Below are positions 7,738 through 14,775 of a stretch of DNA of 18,585 bases, piece by piece. Within the stretch, counting starts at the first letter, position 1; every line of letters begins with the position of its first letter. This stretch comes from an uncultured Flavobacteriaceae bacterium (GTDB taxonomy: Bacteria; Bacteroidota; Bacteroidia; Flavobacteriales; Flavobacteriaceae). The DNA lies in contig CAJWAY010000013.1 of NCBI GenBank assembly GCA_913020685.1, positions 1 through 18,585 of the forward strand. Direction: 5' to 3'. The notes below the pieces were generated by a model that saw nothing but the letters and a program-made list of their open reading frames with translations, was not told where the DNA came from and did not search any database. The translations under genes and the position numbers were made by a program.

Positions 7738-8192
7738 GGCTTTCTTTTCTTGTATGTGGATCAACTTATTAAAACCCTTAACAATTATATCACTTTCTTT
7801 TTTTAATATTTAAGTAAAAATGATGATTATTATATACTGTGAATTAGAGTAATAAGTTTAAGGAATATTTAATGTAAGATTTAATAATAGAATATTATAA
7901 ACCATTTATAAATCATAGTTTTAATATTAAAAAGTTGGCAATGAAGAAATTGAATTAAATATCAACAACCGTTAAAATCAATCAAATGTTTATTAATTCA
8001 CACATATATGAACACTATTAATGTTAAAAAGAAAGTAGAATACCTTCATAAACGGAAGATTAATTATAACAACTAAAATTGCATTAATTGATGTTTTTAA
8101 TAGATAAAATTATTTTAAAAAAGAGGCTTGATAATAATACAATCTTATCAACAATTAATCAATAGAACAACCAACAGCCAAAAGGAATGTTT
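7738..8192. other. gene-free AT-rich spacer, candidate replication origin
   Basis: I find no credible coding sequence or RNA gene on either strand in these 455 nt between divergent rnr and rpiB. G+C over 7801-8160 is 67 of 360 bases by hand count (about 19%), far below neighbouring genes. It holds near-matches to the DnaA box TTATCCACA. TTATCAACA at 8145-8153 has one mismatch. TGTGGATCA at 7755-7763 is the reverse orientation, also with one mismatch. TAATTCACA at 7994-8002 has one mismatch to the relaxed form TTATnCACA, and ATATCAACA at 7959-7967 has two. Long A/T runs (for example 8107-8121) could unwind easily. No perfect DnaA box is present, and hand-sampled G/C skew in rnr and the M1 gene does not change sign, so the origin call is speculative. 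Confidence 0.3.
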
Positions 8193-8200
8193 TAACTTTA
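8193..8200 (+). promoter_or_regulatory. probable -7 box for rpiB
   Basis: TAACTTTA matches TAnnTTTG except at the last base and ends 13 nt before the rpiB ATG, a spacing close to that of gltX and glnS. Confidence 0.35.
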
Positions 8201-8213
8201 TAGAAAAAGAAAA

Positions 8214-8645
8214 ATGAATATATCAATTGGAAATGACCACGCAGGTTTGGATTTAAAGGAAACGATTATTTTGTATCTAGAAAGTAAAGGACATGTTTTA
8301 CACAACCACGGGACCAATAAAGCGGAAAGTGTTGATTACGCAGACTTCATTCATCCAGTCGCTCAAGACGTAGAAGACAAGACAGTTGATATGGGTATTA
8401 TCATTTGTGGTAGTGGCAATGGTGCGGCAATGACTGCCAACAAACATGAGAAAATAAGAGCGGCACTTTGTTGGTCTGCAGAGATATCTAAACTATCCAG
8501 ACAACATAACAACGCAAATATAATAAGCATACCAGCCAGGTTTATAAGTAAGGATAAAGCGCTTGAAATGGTTGATCTATTTATTTCCACGCCTTTTGAG
8601 GGGGGGAGACACCAAAAAAGAATTGAAAAAATACCTTGTTCATAA
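8214..8645 (+). CDS. rpiB: ribose-5-phosphate isomerase B
   Basis: Interconverts ribose 5-phosphate and ribulose 5-phosphate in the pentose phosphate pathway; RpiB/LacAB family. The 143-aa protein has the usual length. It begins with the phosphosugar-binding segment IGNDHAGLDLKE (D8, H9), carries GIIICGSGNGAAMTANK with the catalytic cysteine at C65, then RAALCWSAE and the QHNNAN motif (H98-N99), and ends with the conserved FEGGRHQKRIEKI. It starts at ATG 8214 after an A-rich leader without a Shine-Dalgarno sequence. The ElaA-like acetyltransferase gene begins 3 nt after its stop, so the two form a small operon. It is divergent from rnr across the AT-rich spacer. Confidence 0.95.
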   Translation: MNISIGNDHAGLDLKETIILYLESKGHVLHNHGTNKAESVDYADFIHPVAQDVEDKTVDMGIIICGSGNGAAMTANKHEKIRAALCWSAEISKLSRQHNNANIISIPARFISKDKALEMVDLFISTPFEGGRHQKRIEKIPCS

Positions 8646-8648
8646 ACA

Positions 8649-9107
8649 ATGGAATGGTTATTTAAAGAATATGAGGAATTAACGCTGAGCGAGCTTTACG
8701 ACCTATTACAACTAAGGGCATCTGTTTTTGTTGTAGAGCAGGATTGCCTTTATCAGGATTTGGACGGTAAAGACTCAAAGGCCACACATTTGCTTGGATA
8801 TAAAAAAAAACTTATAGCCTACTCTCGGATCTTTCCACCAGGAACAATCGACAAAGAACACGTCAGGATTGGTAGGATAATTACTAGAAAACAATATAGA
8901 AGGAAGGGCATAGGCTTTAAGTTGGTAGAGAAAAGTGTAAGTTTTTGCAAGGAACATTTTGGCAACCAAATCATAAAAATTTCCGCACAAGTTTATCTCA
9001 AAAAGTTTTACAATCAGTGTGGTTTTGTTGAAAGAGGAAAAATTTACCTAGAGGATGGGATTCCACACTGTTCCATGTATTTTAACCCTATTTTGCAAAG
9101 CTTTTGA
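8649..9107 (+). CDS. ElaA-like GNAT N-acetyltransferase
   Basis: Small GNAT-fold acyl-CoA-dependent acetyltransferase resembling ElaA; the substrate is unknown. The 152-aa protein has the ElaA-type N-terminus (ELYDLLQLRASVFVVEQDCLYQDLDGKD), then IGRIITRKQYRRKGIGFKLV containing the acetyl-CoA pyrophosphate loop R-x-x-G-x-G at R84-G89. The C-terminal motif KFYNQCGFVERGKIYLEDGIPHCSM fits the ElaA end pattern (usually YEDGIPHIEM). It starts 3 nt after rpiB, pointing to co-transcription. Its 3' end overlaps the 3' end of convergent rnpA by 20 nt (9088-9107), which leaves no room for an intergenic terminator. Confidence 0.9.
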   Translation: MEWLFKEYEELTLSELYDLLQLRASVFVVEQDCLYQDLDGKDSKATHLLGYKKKLIAYSRIFPPGTIDKEHVRIGRIITRKQYRRKGIGFKLVEKSVSFCKEHFGNQIIKISAQVYLKKFYNQCGFVERGKIYLEDGIPHCSMYFNPILQSF

Positions 9108-9441
9108 TCAGACCCTGAATGTCTTGAAACAAACTTTTAGAGCTAACACCAAACTTTCCATTGTATAAAAACATGTAAAACCCAGGCGGTAAAGAAAAGA
9201 GTAACACCCTCTCCTGTTTAATAATCATGGCCCTTATCTGTCTCTTTATTCGGTTGCGCCGATAGGCTAGGGGTATTGACTTTTTTGAAACATTCACCCC
9301 AATGTAAGTTTTTTTTGAAGCTTCTTTAGGGTTAAAAAAATGCATAATCAAAGCACCTGATCTGACGGCTTTTCCTTCTTTAAAAACAAGGTCAATTTGA
9401 TTTTTACTTTTAAGCCTCTCTAAACCAATTTTTTTTTTCAC
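9088..9441 (-). CDS. rnpA: ribonuclease P protein component
   Basis: Protein subunit of RNase P, which helps the catalytic RNA remove 5' leaders from pre-tRNAs. The 117-aa basic protein has the family pattern: an N-terminal RLKSKNQIDLVFKEG segment, the central IGVNVSKKSIPLAYRRNRIKRQIRAM with the RNR signature (R62-R64 and the following R/K helix), and a C-terminal strand. The start is GTG at 9441, which overlaps the stop of the upstream M1 peptidase gene by 4 nt (GTGA); this suggests translational coupling. The familiar rpmH/yidC neighbours are absent; rnpA is instead the last gene of a hydrolase/peptidase operon. Its 3' end runs 20 nt into the convergent acetyltransferase gene. Confidence 0.93.
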   Translation of the reverse strand: MKKKIGLERLKSKNQIDLVFKEGKAVRSGALIMHFFNPKEASKKTYIGVNVSKKSIPLAYRRNRIKRQIRAMIIKQERVLLFSLPPGFYMFLYNGKFGVSSKSLFQDIQGLIKSFAK

Positions 9442-11258
9442 GGCTGATTTAAATAAGCATTGTTTTCGCGATTAATGTCGGCCATGTAATAGGAAGGATC
9501 AATATATATGTCAACGATATCTGACTTTGGGCGGTTGATTGCAAATTCATATTCCGGGCGAGCCCATGGCCAATCCTTGTGGACCGTCCACTTCACCGAA
9601 TAAGGGTTTTCTTTCTCTCCTCTCATTAAAGTAATCGGAATATAGTGAATCTCAGAGGTGCTGTCTTTAAAGTTAACCAACACCTCTAAAGGCATCGGCA
9701 TAGACCCAATTCTTTCAATATTTATTAACGCCCTTGATCCATCTGCTTTAACAGACTTTATACTGTAATCAATGGTGTTGGTAGTTTGAGTCCAGTCCGT
9801 TAGATACCACTTTAGTTGAATCCCAGATACCCTTTCTGCAACACGTCTAAAGTCATTTGGGACAGGGTGTTTAAACTTATGCAAACGATAATACTCTTTT
9901 AAGGTTTTTGACAATTTATCTTCTCCAATGATATACCCTAATTGACTTAGAAAAACCGATCCCTTGCTGTATGCTGAAATTTCATAGGCTAAATTATAGT
10001 CATAACGGTTTGCGTTTGTTTGTTGGGGCTGCTCCTTTCCTGATCTTACCAAATAAAAGTAACTATCGTAGGATCTTTGAAGTGGAAAAAAGTTGTTTTC
10101 GTTTAGAATTCTGTCCTTTGCCAAAGTAGAGATGTAAGTTGTGAAGCCCTCATCCATCCACTCGTATTTCATCTCGTTAGTTGCCAAAACATGTTGAAAC
10201 CAAGAATGAGCCAGCTCATGAGCAGTTACACCCACTAAACTCTCAAAACTCCTATAACCGGTAATTAAAGTTAGCATAGCATATTCCATTCCTCCGTCAC
10301 CCCCTTGTGCTACTGTATATTGTCGATATGGGTACTTGCCAATTGTTTGATTGAAAAAGCGCATCAATTCTGCAGTTTTAGGTTGAAGGTTTTTCCAATT
10401 TTCATTGTATTTTGGGTTATCCTTATAAAAGAAATGTAAAAGCACATTATTAGGCCCCATATGTGTGTCGTGAATATATTCGGGATCCGCAGACCAAGTA
10501 AAATCGTGCACTCTTGGAGCCAAAAAATGCCATTTAAGTTTTCCTTTTTTTTGTTTCCCCCTTTTCTCACTGTAACCATGGCCTACCTCATCCGGATTTT
10601 GTAGGTATCCACTTGCCGCAACTACATATTTTTTATCTAGAGTCAGTGTTACATCAAAATCTCCCCAAACACCATGAAACTCTCTTCCTAAATAAGGTTC
10701 AGCATTCCAGCCTTCGTAGTCATATTCTGCTAATTTAGGGTACCATTGAGCCATAGATAGAGCAACACCCTCCGAAGAATTTCTACCAGCTCTTCTCACC
10801 AATTTTGGTACCTGACCTTCAAAATTTAAAGTTAACTTAGTGGTTTCTCCAGGCATAAGCGGCTTTGATAATAATACCTCTAAGATGGTTTCTGAAAGTT
10901 CGTGCTTTAATACATTTCCATCTTGTTTTAAGTTAGAAACTTTTAAATAACCAACTTCACTAGGTTCTAGCGAGTCAATATCAATACCAAACCGCTTGTT
11001 TTGATCCTTACCGGTTTTGATCCTTTCTGACATTTCGCTTCCAGGTTGGAAGGCGTTGAAGTAGAGGTGGTAAAAAACTTTCTTGAGACTATCTGGTGAG
11101 TTGTTTGTGTATAATAATTCTTGTTTGCCTGAATATTTAAAAGTTTTGACATCTATATCCACCTCCATTTTATAATCAACAGCTTGTTGCCAGTAGTTTT
11201 GTGAATAAGCTGATAAACTAAGGGAAAGTAAAATAAAAAGACAGGTTTTTGTTATCAT
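9438..11258 (-). CDS. exported M1-family metallopeptidase
   Basis: Zinc aminopeptidase-like enzyme of the M1 (gluzincin) family, likely periplasmic. The 606-aa product has a signal peptide (about residues 1-19, ending AYS before Q). The exopeptidase motif appears as GGMEYAM (322-328). The zinc site is HELAH at 347-351 with the third ligand E370 in WMDEGF, the classic HExxH-x18-E spacing. A later SAYSKGS could supply the catalytic tyrosine. In the exopeptidase motif the usual asparagine of GAMEN is a tyrosine, as in several Bacteroidota M1 proteins, so true aminopeptidase activity is not certain. There is no C-terminal type IX sorting domain that I can see. Its ATG overlaps the S8 protease stop by 4 nt (ATGA), and its own stop overlaps the rnpA start by 4 nt. 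Confidence 0.93.
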   Translation of the reverse strand: MITKTCLFILLSLSLSAYSQNYWQQAVDYKMEVDIDVKTFKYSGKQELLYTNNSPDSLKKVFYHLYFNAFQPGSEMSERIKTGKDQNKRFGIDIDSLEPSEVGYLKVSNLKQDGNVLKHELSETILEVLLSKPLMPGETTKLTLNFEGQVPKLVRRAGRNSSEGVALSMAQWYPKLAEYDYEGWNAEPYLGREFHGVWGDFDVTLTLDKKYVVAASGYLQNPDEVGHGYSEKRGKQKKGKLKWHFLAPRVHDFTWSADPEYIHDTHMGPNNVLLHFFYKDNPKYNENWKNLQPKTAELMRFFNQTIGKYPYRQYTVAQGGDGGMEYAMLTLITGYRSFESLVGVTAHELAHSWFQHVLATNEMKYEWMDEGFTTYISTLAKDRILNENNFFPLQRSYDSYFYLVRSGKEQPQQTNANRYDYNLAYEISAYSKGSVFLSQLGYIIGEDKLSKTLKEYYRLHKFKHPVPNDFRRVAERVSGIQLKWYLTDWTQTTNTIDYSIKSVKADGSRALINIERIGSMPMPLEVLVNFKDSTSEIHYIPITLMRGEKENPYSVKWTVHKDWPWARPEYEFAINRPKSDIVDIYIDPSYYMADINRENNAYLNQP

Positions 11259-12847
11259 TTTTTATAACTTTTATTTGAGCAATATATCAGAGCATTGTAT
11301 AAGTTGACGGCTTTTCCAGATATGGATAGTGTTTTGGGGTTAACTAACTCTCCTGTTTTGGGGTTTTTTAAGGTTGGGTAGAGCGGTACCCCTGAGTTCA
11401 TAATAATGTGCTTAACCTGATAAGCCTTTAATTTTGGAAAGAAGGATCTTATTACTGCAGCCACACCCGAGGTATTTGGTGCTGCCATAGAGGTTCCACT
11501 GTAAAATTCATATTTTTCGTTTGGTACCGAGGACCAAATATTTGATCCAGGAGCAAAAACATCTACGTTCACAGACCCAAAGTTTGAAAAGGGGGCAACT
11601 TGATCTTTACTGAAGGAGCTATTAATAGCACCAACGTTTATAAAATTAGAAACTATTTCTTTTCCGTCAACCTCATCACTTATATAAGTTTTTTTGTTGC
11701 CAGGATCAACGTTTGCCCCGCTATTTCCAGCAGCATTGACAATTAAAACATCTTTTTTTTCTGCGTATTTTAATGCGTCCCAGACCCATTCCTTGTGAGG
11801 AGAGTATCCTTTTCCAAAACTGGTGTTGATTACCTTAGCACCATTGTCTACAGCATATCTTATAGCCAAAGCAATATCTTTGTCGTACTCGTCACCGTCA
11901 GGAACTGCTCTTAAAACCATAATCTTAGCTTGATCAAAAACACCTCTATTACCTTTCTTGTTATTTCGGCTGGACGCAATGATACCCGTCACATGAGTGC
12001 CATGGCCGGCTCCGTCCTTTTCAGGGCCTATTACATTTCCATTTCCATAACTCCTGTCATTTATATTGTCAGGGTCATCCCCCACGATAGCCCTACCGTC
12101 AAAATCAATTTCGTAATGGCAATTGATACTATTTTGAGCACCTTTCAGGTACATCTCTAGCTTCGACTTTGTCAACTTATTTTCATTTAAAAAACGTCTA
12201 AAAATCAAAGCCTCCATTAGGGAAAAAGTTTTAGGCATAAAATTTTCAACTTCAATTAGTGAATATTTTTCCTTTGCTAGGACAACCTTAATAATACTAT
12301 CTGATTCATTATACTTTTGGATCATACCCTGAACACTAATTAGCTCTTCTTTTTTGCTTTGAATATTTTTTTGGCGGTCTTTTTCAAACTTTTCATAAAC
12401 TTCTGATCCCGGTCTCTCTTTCTTTTGTAATCTAACAGACTCCATGTTTTCTAAATCGCAGTCTCCCAAAAAATTCCAACCGTGGATATCATCAATGTAT
12501 CCATTTTTATCATCGTCGATAAGGTTGTTTGGCACTTCATCTTTATTGGTCCAAATGGCTCCCTGCAAATCAGAGTGATTTATATCCACTCCAGAGTCTA
12601 TAACAGCAACAATTATTTTTTCTCCTTTTTGATTTTTGATTAATTCTTCGTAGGCTCGGTCTACACTCATCCCAGCAACGCTATCCCTGAGGGGATCCAT
12701 TAAATGCCAGAACTTTTTCTCGTATTCGACCAACGGCTCTTTTTTATTGTAGTCGATTAATGGTTTAGTTGTGGGATTTCCTGTAAACTTAATGGTGCTA
12801 CATGAAATCATCATGGTACAACCTAGTAAATAAAAAAACCCTTTCAT
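11255..12847 (-). CDS. S8 (subtilisin-like) serine protease, probable lipoprotein
   Basis: Subtilase with an intact catalytic triad: D84 in IVAVIDSGVD, H282 in GAGHGTHVTG, and S453 in SGTSMAAP, with the oxyanion Asn N375 in NAAGNSG. The 530-aa protein starts with a short hydrophobic signal and a plausible lipobox at MISC (C16), so membrane anchoring is likely, although C10 is also available. DDDKNGYIDDIHGWNF (111-126) is a common Asp-rich, possibly calcium-binding segment in Bacteroidota subtilases. Between the Asp and His blocks lies a charged helical insert of roughly 130 residues (about 135-265). There is no evident propeptide domain or type IX sorting domain. The ATG shares one base with the stop of the upstream hydrolase gene (TAATG), and its TGA overlaps the M1 start. 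Confidence 0.94.
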   Translation of the reverse strand: MKGFFYLLGCTMMISCSTIKFTGNPTTKPLIDYNKKEPLVEYEKKFWHLMDPLRDSVAGMSVDRAYEELIKNQKGEKIIVAVIDSGVDINHSDLQGAIWTNKDEVPNNLIDDDKNGYIDDIHGWNFLGDCDLENMESVRLQKKERPGSEVYEKFEKDRQKNIQSKKEELISVQGMIQKYNESDSIIKVVLAKEKYSLIEVENFMPKTFSLMEALIFRRFLNENKLTKSKLEMYLKGAQNSINCHYEIDFDGRAIVGDDPDNINDRSYGNGNVIGPEKDGAGHGTHVTGIIASSRNNKKGNRGVFDQAKIMVLRAVPDGDEYDKDIALAIRYAVDNGAKVINTSFGKGYSPHKEWVWDALKYAEKKDVLIVNAAGNSGANVDPGNKKTYISDEVDGKEIVSNFINVGAINSSFSKDQVAPFSNFGSVNVDVFAPGSNIWSSVPNEKYEFYSGTSMAAPNTSGVAAVIRSFFPKLKAYQVKHIIMNSGVPLYPTLKNPKTGELVNPKTLSISGKAVNLYNALIYCSNKSYKK

Positions 12848-13698
12848 TAAAAATAGTCTGCTAAAGTTTGTTTTTCACTCAATCTTACACCATTTTCCGT
12901 TTGTTTTAAAGATATCATCTCGTTGTATGGATCATGTTCTAAAAATAACAAGAAATTTTCCTCGCATGCTAAACTTAAAAAGTGACTTTTTTCTTCCATG
13001 GTAATTAAGGGCCTTGTATCATAACCCATCACATAAGGTATCGGTAAATGGCCTGCTGTTGGTATAAGATCAGCAGCAAAAACCAATGTCTTTCCCTTAT
13101 ATTTTATTAGGGGTAACATTTGTTTTTCAGTATGACCATTTACAACAATAACATCAAAACCTAAAGGTGTTTTCTCCAACAAAAAATTTTCTCCCTTAAG
13201 AAGCTGAAGCTGTCCACTTTCTTCAATAGGTAAGATATTTTCCGGCAAGAAAGAGGCTTTTTCACGCGGATTGGGCTGGGTAGCCCACTGCCAGTGATTT
13301 TCATGGGACCAAAAAACAGCATTTTTAAATGCAGGCTCAAGCACGCCACTCTTATTTCTTATTACTGCGTCACCACAGTGATCAAAGTGGAGATGTGTGA
13401 AAAAAACATCTGTGATGTCGTCCCTATGAAACCCTTTTTGAAGTAAGGATTGGTCCAAGTTTTCGTCACCCCACCGGTCATAATAGCTAAAAAACCTTTC
13501 GTTTTGTTTGTTACCCATTCCAGTATCAATGAGTATCAGTCGGTCACCATCTTCAACCAGCAAAGATCGGCTACACATTTCAATACGGTTGTTTGAATCA
13601 GCAGGATTAGTCTTCTCCCAAAGTGTTTTAGGGACAACACCAAACATGGCACCACCATCCAACTTAAAGTTACCGCATGCTATGGAGTGAAGTTCCAC
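12847..13698 (-). CDS. metallo-beta-lactamase-fold hydrolase
   Basis: Cytoplasmic metallohydrolase of the MBL superfamily; the substrate is unknown. The 283-aa protein has the signature THLHFDH (H102, H104, D106, H107), with further expected metal ligands H189 (NGHTEKQM), D210 (FAADLIPT) and H255 (LEHDP). The overall arrangement, including SLLVEDGDRLILIDTGMG near the N-terminus and a long spacing before H189, resembles the subgroup that contains AHL-lactonase-like enzymes, but this cannot be used to assign lactonase activity. No signal peptide is visible. It starts 4 nt after the SMP-30-like gene and shares one base with the S8 protease start, so it is firmly inside the operon. Confidence 0.9.
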   Translation of the reverse strand: MELHSIACGNFKLDGGAMFGVVPKTLWEKTNPADSNNRIEMCSRSLLVEDGDRLILIDTGMGNKQNERFFSYYDRWGDENLDQSLLQKGFHRDDITDVFFTHLHFDHCGDAVIRNKSGVLEPAFKNAVFWSHENHWQWATQPNPREKASFLPENILPIEESGQLQLLKGENFLLEKTPLGFDVIVVNGHTEKQMLPLIKYKGKTLVFAADLIPTAGHLPIPYVMGYDTRPLITMEEKSHFLSLACEENFLLFLEHDPYNEMISLKQTENGVRLSEKQTLADYF

Positions 13699-13702
13699 AA
13701 GA

Positions 13703-14734
13703 CTATAATTTTATCCGTGTTAGGTACATATGGGTTGTCATATAGAGATATTGATAGTTAGAGTCAAAAGCGCAATTAGCTGTTTTCTGCTCGGTTTTAA
13801 TTGTGCCAAGGTGAACACCGTCGGGGGTAATAACTAGAACACCTCCAGGTCCAGTAGAGAAAATCGTACCTGAGGAGTGTATTTTTAGTCCATCAAAATT
13901 TCCGCGGTTATGTTTTCCCAAGCCATCATCGTCAAAAAAGACTCTGGCATTCTCGACGCCATTAGGAGTTATATCGTACGCCATGATTCTTCGGTCCTTT
14001 GGATCAGAAACAGCAACGTATAATATCTTTTGGTCATTGGAAATTGCTACCCCATTGGGTCGAGTTAGGTCGCTAATGATCAAAGAAAGTTCTCCCGAAG
14101 GTGTAATTTTAAACACACCATTGAAAGGCAATTCTTTTAAAAAGTCCCCGTCCCCCTTTTTCAAACCGTATGGGGGGTCTGTGAAATATAGATCACCATT
14201 TTTTGCATATACTAAATCATTTGGACTGTTAAAATATTTACCTTGGTATTTACTAGAAATGGTAGTAAAGCCTTTTTTTACCCAATCATCAAGACGAGCA
14301 ACCCTCCTATCACCATGCATACAAATGATCAGCTGGCCATTTTTATCTAAGATCAGTCCATTTGAACCGCTTTCATCCCGGCTCGTGGCATTTTTACTTC
14401 CTTTATTCCCTCTGGGAGCAATTCCGGTATAACCACTGGGACTAAGGAAGATACTTAGCCCATTTTTTTCATCCCATTGGTAGATCTTGTTGCCTGGGAC
14501 ATCAGAAAACAAAAGGGCATCGAGCCGATCCACCCAAACGGGTCCCTCAGACCACCCAAACCCTTCGGCAAGGACCTCAATTTTGGCTCCCGGAGCAACT
14601 AAATCATTTATTTCAGGAAGTAATCGCTCAATACTTCCTATCGTTCTTTTTTGTTGCGAATTCAATATGCCAAAAAAACAAACGGCAATCAATGGAATAA
14701 TTTTAAGCTTCATGACCAATAGCTTTTTAAACAT
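13703..14734 (-). CDS. SMP-30/gluconolactonase-like exported protein
   Basis: Six-bladed beta-propeller of the SMP-30/gluconolaconase/LRE family; members hydrolyse sugar lactones and related esters using a divalent metal. The 343-aa protein has an N-terminal signal peptide, then GFGWSEGPVWV with the expected metal ligand E63, LLFSDVPGNKIYQW, GSNGLILDKNGQLI, FNSPNDLVYAKNGDLYFTDPPYG with N172, RPNGVAISND, and NFDGLKI with D281. Together these cover the canonical metal site. Two starts are possible: ATG 14734, or ATG 14713, which gives the more standard signal MKLKIIPLIAVCFFG. A weak -7 box (TATATTTA, minus strand, 14737-14744) is only 2 nt from the first ATG and would favour 14713 if real. It follows the SulP gene after 41 nt and precedes the MBL gene by 4 nt. 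The actual substrate is unknown. Confidence 0.9.
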   Translation of the reverse strand: MFKKLLVMKLKIIPLIAVCFFGILNSQQKRTIGSIERLLPEINDLVAPGAKIEVLAEGFGWSEGPVWVDRLDALLFSDVPGNKIYQWDEKNGLSIFLSPSGYTGIAPRGNKGSKNATSRDESGSNGLILDKNGQLIICMHGDRRVARLDDWVKKGFTTISSKYQGKYFNSPNDLVYAKNGDLYFTDPPYGLKKGDGDFLKELPFNGVFKITPSGELSLIISDLTRPNGVAISNDQKILYVAVSDPKDRRIMAYDITPNGVENARVFFDDDGLGKHNRGNFDGLKIHSSGTIFSTGPGGVLVITPDGVHLGTIKTEQKTANCAFDSNYQYLYMTTHMYLTRIKL

Positions 14735-14775
14735 TTTAAATATAATTCCCTTAATCTTAAATGTAAAAGATAAAT

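Noticed and set aside
35..9103. Repeated AAGCTT hexamers, including at both convergent junctions
   Set aside because: At this base composition about six copies are expected by chance in 18.6 kb, and copies also occur inside genes, so the junction positions are not significant.
13983..14432. 149-codon plus-strand open frame opposite the SMP-30-like gene
   Set aside because: It is antisense to a well-supported gene, has no recognisable domain and no start signals. Other antisense frames (for example at 1169-1381, 10364-10579 and 18199-18465) were set aside for the same reason.
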